The notes below the pieces were generated by a model, which saw only the letters and a list, made by a program, of their open reading frames with translations, was not told the origin of the DNA and ran no database searches. From Arenicellales bacterium (GTDB taxonomy: Bacteria; Pseudomonadota; Gammaproteobacteria; Arenicellales; JAHEKD01): DNA of 64,000 nucleotides. The position numbers were made by a program, and so were the translations under genes. The stretch covers positions 186,001 to 250,000 of the forward strand of contig JANQSD010000011.1 in the NCBI GenBank assembly GCA_028284225.1. Direction: 5' to 3'. Each line of letters begins with the position of its first letter. Position 1 is the stretch's first letter. This document shows, in pieces, positions 30,026-39,982 of this stretch.

Positions 30026-31987
30026 ATGATAAGAAAACTAACATTATTCTATATTTTTTATTTCTCTACTATTGTTTATGCGAATAGTAGCATTGTCCCT
30101 ATTCTTCAGCTTATATTAGACTCAGATGATGGCCAGGAGTTTGTACCGGTTGTAGCAACTCCTCCGAGAAACATCATCTACATCATGCTGGATGATGCTG
30201 ATTTTTATGATTTTGGCTATAATCGAGTTAATGGTTCGTCGTTTAATACCATTACGCCGCATATGAATTCTTTGAGGCAAGGAGGAATGCTGCTTAAGAA
30301 TTTCTATTCAGGGTCATCCATATGTTCACCGACCCGGGCAAGCGTTTTGACAGGCAATTCGCCTTTGAATTATGGTCTGGACTATGTTTGGCCGCAGGTT
30401 TATACGGAAAATGATCAGTATAGTCGAGGTCTTAACGCTATTCCGAATGCCTCACAGACCATACATCTTGGGCAAGAGATGAAGAAGTTGGGTTTAACCA
30501 CAATCCACTATGGCAAATGGCATGTGGGGTCATCGCGATCCGAATATTTGCCCTCTGCCAGTGGTTGGGATGAATACGAGATTCGTGATCCTGTGCCTGG
30601 ACAAGTCATAGGTAGAACCGGAACCTATGACGTATATCGAGAAACGGGTAGAAGAAGAGAGCATGTTTATTACCTGGACAGCTGGCAGACGGATAATATT
30701 GTTGCTGATATTCATGCGAAAGCACAGGCTGGAAAACGTTTCTTTATAAATTTTTGGCCACATACACCGCATAAGGATTACTTTATTCCCCCTGGGTTCA
30801 ATAATTCCAGTTATGGTTTTGATCTAACGACTGACCGTGGGAAAGTGCAAGCCATGATGGTGGAGATGGACAACAATGTCGGCAAAATCATTGATGCGCT
30901 GAGAGCGAACAATATTTTTGAAGATACGCTGATTGTGATTACCAGTGACAACGGTGGTCATAGGGACGGCAACAACCCTGATCGATATTCACTACTATCT
31001 GGCGACAAGGTCGATTTATCAGAAGGTGGGATTAAAGTATCAGCTGTATTTCATTGGCCCAATCAAATTCCAGCCAATTCGACAAATGACTCAATGATGA
31101 CAACGCTGGATTTGCTGCCGACATTCATGGAGCTTCTAGGTAGTGAGAACATTAATACCATTGATGCTCAATTAGATGGCAATTCAAAGGCACCCGTAAT
31201 TGCCAACAATGTTGACGGTTACGATGTCCCTATTATTTGGCAAACCAGTTGGTATACCACCAGGCAGCCCAATACACGCTGGCGATCAGAATGGGCACTA
31301 CGCCAGGGACAATACAAACTGATTAAATTCCATTTCTCGCAAACTGCGAATAGTGGCTGGCGACTATATGATATTGTTCGTGACCCCGGGGAATTCAATA
31401 ATCTGAAAAATCAAAAGCCTGCCTTATTTAGGCAGATGAAGGAAGCAATGACTGTTCAGCGACTGCAAAGCAGCCGCTTTTATCAGTTTCCGACCGTCAC
31501 TCAAACTAAACGTACAATTAGATTTGACCCCAGATTGAATTCTCATAGCAGTGATTTGACGTTTGCGTTTGATATCCAGGTGCCGGAGACTTTAAGTGAG
31601 CACAAGGTTATATATGATCATCCAGGACAATTAACCATCAGATTACTCACATCAAGAAAGATTCAAGTCAGGTTTTATAGTGTTCATCAGGAATTCACAA
31701 CTCGAACAAGTGAAGTTCTGCTTTCAAATCGATTGTCAGCAGGTAAACACCGAGTTGTATTCGGTATTGAAAGCTGGAGGAATGATACCTCGCAATTTGA
31801 ACTCTATGTGGACGGAGTGTTCCAAGACAAACAAGACAGTAACTTAATTCATCGCACTCCCTGGAGTTCAGTCTCAGATGCGAGCCTAGGACACTCAGGT
31901 ATAAACCTGAGTTGTATTAGGTGGTATAAGCTTAAATTCTATCCAGACGAATTAATTTATGATGCTTTAGATTGCCCTGTAAACTGA
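30026..31987 (+). CDS. Secreted sulfatase with C-terminal concanavalin/LamG-like domain
   Basis: 653 aa; signal-peptide-like N-terminus, NIIYIMLDDADFYDFGYN, formylglycine motif CSPTRASVLTG, HYGKWHVG, VITSDNGGH; ~150-aa C-terminal beta-rich domain after residue ~500. Confidence 0.88.
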   Translation: MIRKLTLFYIFYFSTIVYANSSIVPILQLILDSDDGQEFVPVVATPPRNIIYIMLDDADFYDFGYNRVNGSSFNTITPHMNSLRQGGMLLKNFYSGSSICSPTRASVLTGNSPLNYGLDYVWPQVYTENDQYSRGLNAIPNASQTIHLGQEMKKLGLTTIHYGKWHVGSSRSEYLPSASGWDEYEIRDPVPGQVIGRTGTYDVYRETGRRREHVYYLDSWQTDNIVADIHAKAQAGKRFFINFWPHTPHKDYFIPPGFNNSSYGFDLTTDRGKVQAMMVEMDNNVGKIIDALRANNIFEDTLIVITSDNGGHRDGNNPDRYSLLSGDKVDLSEGGIKVSAVFHWPNQIPANSTNDSMMTTLDLLPTFMELLGSENINTIDAQLDGNSKAPVIANNVDGYDVPIIWQTSWYTTRQPNTRWRSEWALRQGQYKLIKFHFSQTANSGWRLYDIVRDPGEFNNLKNQKPALFRQMKEAMTVQRLQSSRFYQFPTVTQTKRTIRFDPRLNSHSSDLTFAFDIQVPETLSEHKVIYDHPGQLTIRLLTSRKIQVRFYSVHQEFTTRTSEVLLSNRLSAGKHRVVFGIESWRNDTSQFELYVDGVFQDKQDSNLIHRTPWSSVSDASLGHSGINLSCIRWYKLKFYPDELIYDALDCPVN

Positions 31988-32178
31988 ATTTTAGAAAATG
32001 AATTAAACGAAGATCCTGGACGATTTTTAAGCTATTTGCCAACGTCAAATCATACTTTTGAAATTTGACCTCTACGGTATTTTTTTAATTATTTGACAAT
32101 TCCAAGCTTCTATTGAATACTAGCGGTGCATCCATAAGGATGTTAATGGACTTTAAATTCAACAACATGGAGGTTGTT

Positions 32179-32445
32179 ATGTTAGACAAATCTTATTTTT
32201 CTTTTCCCGCTTATCTTTTAGTTGCTTCATTCTCGCTGTCGGCGTTTGCACTTGATCCTAACACGGCTACGGTTGATGAACTGGCTGAGGAGCTGGTGGG
32301 AGTTGGGCCGAAGCTGGCTGAGAAAATTGTTCAATACCGGGAAGAAAATGGCAATTTTGAATCTGCCGAGGATTTGATGGCCGTCAAAGGTATCGGCAAT
32401 AGTGTGATTGAGAAAAACCGTGAGCTGATAGAGTTTGAAGAGTGA
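32179..32445 (+). CDS. ComEA-like helix-hairpin-helix protein
   Basis: Track start 32113; ATG at 32179 gives signal peptide MLDKSYFSFPAYLLVASFSLSAFA then DPNTATVDELAEELVGVGPKLAEKIVQYREENGNFESAEDLMAVKGIGNSVIEKNR (double HhH). Confidence 0.88.
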   Translation: MLDKSYFSFPAYLLVASFSLSAFALDPNTATVDELAEELVGVGPKLAEKIVQYREENGNFESAEDLMAVKGIGNSVIEKNRELIEFEE

Positions 32446-32471
32446 TCGGTCCGCTAAATTCCATATGCACG

Positions 32472-32496
32472 AAAAAAGCGGCAATGCCGCTTTTTT
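32472..32496 (+). terminator. Intrinsic terminator downstream of the ComEA-like gene
   Basis: AAAAAAGCGGC-AAT-GCCGCTTTTTT. Confidence 0.9.
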
Positions 32497-32563
32497 CTTT
32501 GGAAATGATGTTATAGACCTAATCTCAATTCTACAGCTAAGCTCACAAACGCATGTTAGTTAA

Positions 32564-32728
32564 ACCTGGAATTCTCAATTGACTGCTGTGAAATACACTT
32601 AAACATATGAGCCATAATGTAAATAGACTTGTTCATGTCTTTAACCATTTCGGTGAGTGCGCTAGCGGCTTTAAAACGGGTTAAAATTCAGATTCTAGGT
32701 TAATAGTAGCCAACTGCGGATTCCAGGT
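32564..32728 (+). mobile_element. MITE-like non-autonomous element, copy B
   Basis: Perfectly flanked by TTAA (32560-32563 and 32729-32732); TIRs TTAAACCTGGAATTCTCAATTG / rc of right end TTAAACCTGGAATCCGCAGTTG (3 mismatches in 22). Shares its left ~130 bp with copy A. Confidence 0.8.
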
Positions 32729-32788
32729 TTAATTGACAAGGCTAAACAGTTAAAATTAGCCCACTTTTATAACGCCTTACTCAATAAC

Positions 32789-34111
32789 ATGAATGTAACC
32801 ATAGTCGGTACCGGGTATGTGGGTCTTGTCACCGGGACCTGTTTAGCAGAAGTGGGTAACCACGTTTTGTGCATTGACAACGATGTCAATAAAATTGAAG
32901 GTCTTAAGCAGGCCATATTGCCTATCTATGAGCCTGGGCTAGATAACCTGGTCCAGGAAAATTTACAAGCTGGACGTCTGGAGTTCAGTACGGATATTAA
33001 GCAAGGCGTTGACTATGCCGAAGTCATTTTTATCGCTGTCGGTACTCCACCTGATGAAGATGGCTCGGCTGATTTAAGCCATGTGCTGGCGGTGGCCAAA
33101 TCAATCGGTGATAGTCTTAATGACTATCGCGTCGTTGTAACTAAATCGACAGTACCGGTAGGAACAGCAGATAAGGTCAAACAGGCAATTAATCAGTCAT
33201 TATCGCAGCGCGGGGTAAGTGTTGATTTTGATGTGGTATCAAATCCGGAATTTCTGAAAGAGGGTGCAGCTGTTGAGGACTTTATGAAGCCGGACCGGAT
33301 TGTGGTCGGTGTGGATAGTGATCGCTCATTTGAAGTGATGCACCGGCTTTATCAGCCGTTTAATCGCAATCATGATCGAGTCATCCGTATGGATATTCGT
33401 TCGTCAGAGTTAACTAAATATGCGGCCAATGCCATGTTGGCGACTAAAATTTCATTTATGAATGAAATGGCTAACCTGGCTGAAAAACTGGGTGCAGACA
33501 TAGAATCTGTGCGCCAAGGTATCGGTTCTGATCCGCGTATAGGCTATCATTTTATTTACCCGGGTTGCGGTTATGGTGGCTCCTGTTTCCCCAAAGATGT
33601 GCAGGCCTTGCACCGCACGGCCAGGCAATATGATTATGATGCACGACTATTATCTGCGGTCGAGGCGGTCAATAATGATCAAAAATCAGTACCGGTTAAA
33701 AAACTCACAACGCACTTTGGTGAGGATTTCAGCAATTTACAATTTGCGATCTGGGGGCTTTCCTTTAAACCTAATACTGATGACATGCGTGAAGCGCCAA
33801 GCCGAGTAATTATTGAACAAATCCTGGCAAAAGGCGGCAGCATAAAAGCCTATGATCCTATCGCCATGCAAGAAGCGAGCCACATATTTGCAGGCCAATC
33901 AGGGGTTAAATTGGTTAACGATCCGTATCAGGCTACTGACCAGGCAGATGCATTGGTAGTAGTAACAGAGTGGAAGATGTTCAGGGCTTTGGATGTCGAT
34001 TTGTTAAAACAAAAACTGCGTCAGCTGGTGATCGTCGACGGGCGTAATATTTATGATCCGCTTGTGCTTAAAAATGCCGGATTCGATTATTACGGCATTG
34101 GTCGAGCATGA
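32789..34111 (+). CDS. ugd: UDP-glucose 6-dehydrogenase
   Basis: 440 aa; [71 protein letters not shown]. Confidence 0.95.
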   Translation: MNVTIVGTGYVGLVTGTCLAEVGNHVLCIDNDVNKIEGLKQAILPIYEPGLDNLVQENLQAGRLEFSTDIKQGVDYAEVIFIAVGTPPDEDGSADLSHVLAVAKSIGDSLNDYRVVVTKSTVPVGTADKVKQAINQSLSQRGVSVDFDVVSNPEFLKEGAAVEDFMKPDRIVVGVDSDRSFEVMHRLYQPFNRNHDRVIRMDIRSSELTKYAANAMLATKISFMNEMANLAEKLGADIESVRQGIGSDPRIGYHFIYPGCGYGGSCFPKDVQALHRTARQYDYDARLLSAVEAVNNDQKSVPVKKLTTHFGEDFSNLQFAIWGLSFKPNTDDMREAPSRVIIEQILAKGGSIKAYDPIAMQEASHIFAGQSGVKLVNDPYQATDQADALVVVTEWKMFRALDVDLLKQKLRQLVIVDGRNIYDPLVLKNAGFDYYGIGRA

Positions 34112-35073
34112 ATGCCACACCTGCATTTCCTGATTTAAGCCAGATCCATGTGCTGGTTGTCGGTGATGTGATGCTGGATCAGTACTGGTTCGGTGCGGTG
34201 GAGCGGATTTCACCGGAAGCGCCGGTTCCAATTGTTACAGTAAACAATGGTGAGCGACGTGGCGGCGGCGCAGCTAATGTTGCGCTTAATATTGTCAATC
34301 TGGGCGCCAAATGCACTTTGTTATCGATTACCGGCGAAGATAATAATGCTGACGAACTTGAGCAAATGCTTAAGGCATCAGGCGTTAATGTCGTTTTTGT
34401 TAAAAGCCCTGATTATCAGACGACTGTAAAGCAGAGGGTTATATCAAGGAATCAGCAATTAATTCGCTTGGATTTTGAACAACTCCCGGATGAGTCGTTA
34501 CTACAAGATTGTCATCAACATTATCAGGATTTGATTGCAACAGCTAATGCGGTGATTTTTTCCGATTATGGCAAAGGTTGTTTAAAAAATATAAGTACCA
34601 TGATAGACCAGGCCAGGGAAAATCAGTTGCCGGTTTCAGTTGATCCCAAGGGCAAGGATTATTCACGTTATCGTAATGCCAGTTTAATCACACCGAATTT
34701 AAGTGAATTTGAACAAGTTGTCGGCGGTGTGATTGATGATTTACAAATGGACAATAAAGCGCGTCAATTAGTAACAGAGTTGAATATTGGACAATTGTTG
34801 ATCACGTTAAGTGAGCGGGGTATGAAACTTTATCAGCAAGAAGGACAAATTCATTATAGTCCAGCTCGAGCTCGTGAAGTCTATGATGTCAGCGGTGCAG
34901 GTGATACGGTAATCGCTTGTTTGGGCACATTATTGGCCAGCAATCTTGCTATTGAACAAATACTTGAAATTGCCAATGCTGCAGCAGGCGTTGTGGTTGC
35001 AAAATTGGGCACGGCAGTTGCTGATGTTGTTGAAATAACCGATGCACTTAATCGCATCAGGGAGCAAAAATGA
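34108..35073 (+). CDS. hldA: D-glycero-beta-D-manno-heptose-7-phosphate kinase (HldA / HldE domain 1)
   Basis: 321 aa; [63 protein letters not shown]; ends without a nucleotidyltransferase domain. Confidence 0.88.
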   Translation: MNATPAFPDLSQIHVLVVGDVMLDQYWFGAVERISPEAPVPIVTVNNGERRGGGAANVALNIVNLGAKCTLLSITGEDNNADELEQMLKASGVNVVFVKSPDYQTTVKQRVISRNQQLIRLDFEQLPDESLLQDCHQHYQDLIATANAVIFSDYGKGCLKNISTMIDQARENQLPVSVDPKGKDYSRYRNASLITPNLSEFEQVVGGVIDDLQMDNKARQLVTELNIGQLLITLSERGMKLYQQEGQIHYSPARAREVYDVSGAGDTVIACLGTLLASNLAIEQILEIANAAAGVVVAKLGTAVADVVEITDALNRIREQK

Positions 35074-36056
35074 TCATCATTACAGGAGGCGCCGGCTTTA
35101 TAGGCTCTAATCTGGTCAGTGCAATTAACCAGCAATCTGGCGATGATATTTTGGTTGTCGATAACCTGACCAATACGGCCAAGATTGCAAATCTTGCTGA
35201 TTGTACAATCGCTGATTATCGAGATAAAAATGACTTTTACCAAAACATAATTGATCTTGAAAAAATCCCGGGGCTGGAAGCGGTGCTGCATCAGGGCGCT
35301 TGCTCAGATACGATGGTTACCGACGGTCGCTATGTAATGCATAATAATTATCAATACTCCAAGGCATTACTAGACTATTGTCAGCATTTCAAGGTGCCCT
35401 ATATTTATGCTTCATCAGCCTCGGTTTATGGTGCTGGCAAAGATTTTCGAGAATATCCTGAGTGTGAATGCCCCTTAAATGCCTATGCGTATTCCAAGCT
35501 GGCATTTGATCAACATGTGCGTGCCAGGAAGGAAAGTTTGACTATTCCGGTTGTTGGCCTACGTTACTTCAATGTTTATGGCCCGCGTGAACAGCATAAG
35601 GGCCGAATGGCGTCAGTGGCTTATCATTTTTATAAGCAGTTCAATAAAGATGGTAAAGTACGTTTGTTTGAGGGGTCAGATGGTTATCAGCACGGTGAGC
35701 AACTGCGGGATTTTGTTTCGGTTGAGGACGTGGTTAACGTTAATCAGTTTTTTTTGAATAATCCGCAGCTAAGTGGAATCTATAATCTAGGGACCGGTAA
35801 TTGCCAGAGTTTTAATGAAGTCGCGCAAGCCGTTGTTAATTATTTCCAGACAAAGAACGGCCACGAGTCGTTAACTCTTGAAGGCATTCAGGATCAAGCA
35901 CTGATTGAATATATTGCTTTTCCAGATAATTTAAAAGGTAAATATCAAAGCTACACACAAGCAGACATGAGCCAGCTAAAATCAGCCGGTTATGATCAAC
36001 CGTTTTTGACAGTAGAGCAGGGGGTTGATCGCTATTTAAGTTGGTTAGATAAATAA
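35070..36056 (+). CDS. hldD: ADP-L-glycero-D-manno-heptose 6-epimerase
   Basis: 328 aa; [69 protein letters not shown]. Confidence 0.95.
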   Translation: MIIITGGAGFIGSNLVSAINQQSGDDILVVDNLTNTAKIANLADCTIADYRDKNDFYQNIIDLEKIPGLEAVLHQGACSDTMVTDGRYVMHNNYQYSKALLDYCQHFKVPYIYASSASVYGAGKDFREYPECECPLNAYAYSKLAFDQHVRARKESLTIPVVGLRYFNVYGPREQHKGRMASVAYHFYKQFNKDGKVRLFEGSDGYQHGEQLRDFVSVEDVVNVNQFFLNNPQLSGIYNLGTGNCQSFNEVAQAVVNYFQTKNGHESLTLEGIQDQALIEYIAFPDNLKGKYQSYTQADMSQLKSAGYDQPFLTVEQGVDRYLSWLDK

Positions 36057-36080
36057 TTTATGAGTAATGGTCTATATATC

Positions 36081-36195
36081 CGTCATTGTGGTACTGAATC
36101 CGCCACCCCGGACTTTGATCCAGAGTCAGCACAGACTAGCCGCAATCCAGTTTCCCTAAAGAGTTTCTGGATGCCGGATCGAGCTCGGCATGACG
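36081..36195. repeat. Fold-back intergenic repeat
   Basis: Begins cgtcattgtggtactgaatcc and ends ggatgccggatcgagctcggcatgacg; outer ends are complementary. Confidence 0.55.
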
Positions 36196-36219
36196 AAAAA
36201 GATTAACGGTAGTGCAGTG

Positions 36220-37236
36220 ATGAGTAATCAAACTCCAATTTTAGTTACGGGTGCGGCCGGTTTTATCGGTGCCGCAGTAAGTCAATGCTTAATTGATCAA
36301 GGCAAACAAGTAGTCGGCATCGATAATCTTAATGATTATTATGATGTGCAGCTGAAAAAGGATCGATTGGCGGCGCTGGAGCAGTCGGGGTTTCGGTTTG
36401 AAAAGCTAGATTTGGTCGATTATCAACATCTGCAAGGTTTGTTTTCAGAATATGGCTTTAAGACGGTTATTCACTTGGCTGCACAAGCTGGTGTGCGTTA
36501 CTCGTTAGAAAATCCACAGGCATATGTGGATTCGAATTTGACTGGCTTTGTTAATATGTTGGAGCTGTGTCGGCATAATTCTGTTGAGCATCTGGTGTTT
36601 GCATCATCCAGCTCGGTATACGGTGCGAATAAAACCATGCCGTTTTCGATCAAGCATAATGTTGATCACCCGGTTTCGTTGTACGCTGCTACCAAAAAAT
36701 CAAATGAATTATTGGCACACTCATATGCCCATTTATATGGACTACCCTGCACGGGATTAAGATTTTTTACCGTATACGGACCCTGGGGTCGGCCCGATAT
36801 GGCATATTTTAAATTCACCAAAGCTATATTGGCCGATCAGACAATTGAAGTATTCAATCATGGTGATATGCGGCGTGATTTTACTTATATAGATGACATT
36901 GTTGACGGTGTGGTTAAAATCGCGGATAAACCGGCGCAAGGAAATTCGCACTGGAATGCTAAGCACCCAGATCCATCGTCGAGTTATGCACCTTATCAAA
37001 TTTATAATATTGGCAATAATAAACCGGTTGAACTCATGCATTTTATCGAGGTGCTGGAGAGTTGTCTGGGTAAAAAAGCCAAGATTAAACTTTTGCCTAT
37101 GGCTGATGGTGATGTGAAGGAAACTTATGCTGACATAGACCAACTGCAAATTGATGTCGGTTTTAACCCCAGTGTGCAAATCGAGCAAGGCCTGCAGCGC
37201 TTTGTTGGCTGGTATCAGGATTATTATAAAGTTTAG
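36220..37236 (+). CDS. NAD-dependent epimerase, likely UDP-glucuronate 4-epimerase
   Basis: Track start 36190 lies in the repeat; [50 protein letters not shown] at 36220. YYDVxLKxxRL and [20 protein letters not shown] are typical of GlcA 4-epimerases. Confidence 0.85.
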   Translation: MSNQTPILVTGAAGFIGAAVSQCLIDQGKQVVGIDNLNDYYDVQLKKDRLAALEQSGFRFEKLDLVDYQHLQGLFSEYGFKTVIHLAAQAGVRYSLENPQAYVDSNLTGFVNMLELCRHNSVEHLVFASSSSVYGANKTMPFSIKHNVDHPVSLYAATKKSNELLAHSYAHLYGLPCTGLRFFTVYGPWGRPDMAYFKFTKAILADQTIEVFNHGDMRRDFTYIDDIVDGVVKIADKPAQGNSHWNAKHPDPSSSYAPYQIYNIGNNKPVELMHFIEVLESCLGKKAKIKLLPMADGDVKETYADIDQLQIDVGFNPSVQIEQGLQRFVGWYQDYYKV

Positions 37237-37238
37237 TT

Positions 37239-38303
37239 ATGAGCGAAAATTTGAAAATTATAGTGACAGGTGGAGCAGGCTTTATTGGGTCAGCAGTGAT
37301 TCGTTATTTGCTCGACCAGACTGAACATCAGGTTTTAAATATTGACAAGCTGACCTATGCAGGAAATTTAATGACTCTGGCAGCGGTTAAAGATAATCCG
37401 CGTTATCATTTTTTACAGGCGGATATTTGTGATCGCAGTGCAATGCAAAAAGCATTCGCCGAATTTCAACCCGACGGCATCATGCACCTGGCGGCAGAGT
37501 CTCACGTGGATCGCTCAATTGAAGGCTCTGATGTGTTTATCCAGACCAATATTGTCGGCACTTATACATTGCTGGAACAGGCCCGAGAGTATTTATCAAC
37601 CTTGAGTTCGGCCACAGCACAAGCATTCAAATTCCATCATATCTCTACCGACGAAGTGTATGGCAGCTTAGATGCGGACGGATTATTTACCGAACAATCA
37701 CGTTACCAACCAAATTCCCCTTATTCGGCCAGCAAGGCTGCATCCGATCATCTGGTTCGCGCCTGGGGAGAAACCTATAAGTTGCCGGTAGTGATTTCAA
37801 ACTGCTCGAATAACTATGGTCCTTACCAGTTTCCTGAGAAACTTATTCCGCTGATGATACAAAAAGCCATTAACCACGAGCCTTTGCCGGTTTATGGTCA
37901 GGGCGAGAATATTCGTGATTGGCTTTATGTTGATGACCACGCCAGTGCCTTATACACCATATTCTGCAGCGGTAAGCAAGGCGAGGTCTATAATGTTGGC
38001 GGGCATAATGAAGTTAAGAATATCGATGTCGTTAATACCATCTGTGACATTCTTGATGCCAAACAACCAAGCACCACGCTATCGAGTTATAAAGAATTGA
38101 TTACTTTTGTTAAGGATCGTCCCGGGCATGATATGCGTTATGCGATTGATGCCAGCAAGATTGCCAGCGAATTAGGCTGGACACCTCGGGAAACGTTTGC
38201 CAGTGGTATCGATAAAACCATTCAATGGTATCTGGGTAATCCTGATTGGTGTGGGCAAATTGCCAATACATATAGTGGTCAACGATTAGGAGCGATTGCA
38301 TAA
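37239..38303 (+). CDS. rfbB: dTDP-glucose 4,6-dehydratase
   Basis: 354 aa; [64 protein letters not shown]. Confidence 0.95.
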   Translation: MSENLKIIVTGGAGFIGSAVIRYLLDQTEHQVLNIDKLTYAGNLMTLAAVKDNPRYHFLQADICDRSAMQKAFAEFQPDGIMHLAAESHVDRSIEGSDVFIQTNIVGTYTLLEQAREYLSTLSSATAQAFKFHHISTDEVYGSLDADGLFTEQSRYQPNSPYSASKAASDHLVRAWGETYKLPVVISNCSNNYGPYQFPEKLIPLMIQKAINHEPLPVYGQGENIRDWLYVDDHASALYTIFCSGKQGEVYNVGGHNEVKNIDVVNTICDILDAKQPSTTLSSYKELITFVKDRPGHDMRYAIDASKIASELGWTPRETFASGIDKTIQWYLGNPDWCGQIANTYSGQRLGAIA

Positions 38304-39172
38304 TGCGCGGAATTATTTTGGCCGGTGGTTCCGGTACCCGCTTATATCCGGTAACGATGTCGGTGTCTAAGCAATTATTGCCGGTCTACGATAAACCGAT
38401 GATCTATTATCCTCTGTCGACGTTGATGCAATCAGGCATAAGGGATATTCTAATTATTTCGACACCTTCTGATACGCCGCGTTTCCAACAATTGCTCGGT
38501 GATGGTGAACGCATGGGGCTTAATTTATCTTATGCGATTCAACCTTCTCCTGATGGTCTGGCGCAGGCGTTTATTATCGGTGCCGAATTTGTTGGTGCTG
38601 ATAATGTTGCGCTGGTATTGGGTGATAATGTGTTCTATGGACATGACTTAAAAGTGTCCTTACAAGCTGCGGCTGCCAAGAAAAACGGTGCCACTGTTTT
38701 CGCCTATCCGGTTAATGACCCGGAACGATATGGCGTTGTCGAATTTGATAAAAACGGACAAGCGGTCAGCCTGGAGGAAAAACCGCAACAGCCTAAATCC
38801 CAATACGCCGTAACCGGGTTATATTTTTATGATAATCAAGTTCTTGATATCGCCAAGCAAATCAAACCCTCAGATCGCGGTGAATTAGAAATCACCGATG
38901 TTAATAAATGTTATCTGGAGCAGAGAAAATTATCAGTAGAGGTTTTAGGGCGGGGGTTAGCGTGGCTGGATATGGGAACGCACGATTCATTGCTGCAGGC
39001 TTCGCAGTTTATTGAAACATTGGAAAATCGCCAAGGCATGAAAATCGCTTGTCTGGAAGAGATTGCATATCGCAATGGCTGGATCAGCCTTGAACAATTG
39101 AGTAAAGCAGCTCAAGACTATGGCAAAAGCAGCTATGGTCAGTATATTACTAAACTGATTTCATGGCTTTAA
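38303..39172 (+). CDS. rfbA: Glucose-1-phosphate thymidylyltransferase
   Basis: 289 aa; [69 protein letters not shown]. Confidence 0.97.
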   Translation: MRGIILAGGSGTRLYPVTMSVSKQLLPVYDKPMIYYPLSTLMQSGIRDILIISTPSDTPRFQQLLGDGERMGLNLSYAIQPSPDGLAQAFIIGAEFVGADNVALVLGDNVFYGHDLKVSLQAAAAKKNGATVFAYPVNDPERYGVVEFDKNGQAVSLEEKPQQPKSQYAVTGLYFYDNQVLDIAKQIKPSDRGELEITDVNKCYLEQRKLSVEVLGRGLAWLDMGTHDSLLQASQFIETLENRQGMKIACLEEIAYRNGWISLEQLSKAAQDYGKSSYGQYITKLISWL

Positions 39173-39181
39173 ACATCTTCA

Positions 39182-39982
39182 ATGATCATGAATAACCCGA
39201 TTAAGGTTGTTTGCCAAAATGCGGGCTTGATCAAGCAACTTGCACGGCGTGAGGTGCTGGAACGCTATAAAGGCTCGATGTTCGGGTTATTGTGGTCGTT
39301 TTTGAACCCACTATTAATGTTGTTGGTTTATTTGTTTGTATTTAGTTTTGTATTTCAGCTGCGTTGGCAGGGGGCGGCAGGCCATGCCCAGTTTGGTACG
39401 GTATTGTTTTCAGGGTTAATACTGCATGCATTATTGGGGGAATGTTTGTCCCGTGCTCCGGGCCTTATTTCAGGTAACGCACAATTCGTCAAAAAGGTAG
39501 TATTTCCTTTAGAGGTTTTTTCGATAGTTTCGGTTGTAACAGCATTGTTTCACTTTTGCGTCAGTATGCTGATATTGGTAATTGCGCATTTATTAGCTTC
39601 GCATGAAGTTAACTGGACGCTTATATTCGCCCCCTTGGTTGTGTTGCCATTAGCGTTGATTGGCCTGGGATTGTCTTATTTGATTGCATCCACCACCGTG
39701 TTTATTCGTGATTTATCCCAGGTGATTGGTGTTCTGGTCACAGTGCTATTGTTCTTAAGTCCGATTTTTTATCCGCTGGAATCCGTGCCGGATACGGTAC
39801 GTCCCTTGATGTATTTAAATCCGTTGACAGTGCCAATTTCAGAATTTCGTAATTTAGTGATATGGGGCAAGTTACCTAATCTGGGAGTACTTGCTGTATA
39901 TACTGGTATTGCAGTTGTTATTTTTTCCATTGGCTGGTGGTGGTTTCAGCGTACAAAAAAGGTATTTGCCGATGTGCTCTGA
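39182..39982 (+). CDS. wzm: Polysaccharide ABC transporter permease (Wzm type)
   Basis: 266 aa; RREVLERYKGSMFGLLWSFLNPLLMLLVYLFVFSFVF (ABC-2 permease), six apparent TMs. Confidence 0.9.
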   Translation: MIMNNPIKVVCQNAGLIKQLARREVLERYKGSMFGLLWSFLNPLLMLLVYLFVFSFVFQLRWQGAAGHAQFGTVLFSGLILHALLGECLSRAPGLISGNAQFVKKVVFPLEVFSIVSVVTALFHFCVSMLILVIAHLLASHEVNWTLIFAPLVVLPLALIGLGLSYLIASTTVFIRDLSQVIGVLVTVLLFLSPIFYPLESVPDTVRPLMYLNPLTVPISEFRNLVIWGKLPNLGVLAVYTGIAVVIFSIGWWWFQRTKKVFADVL

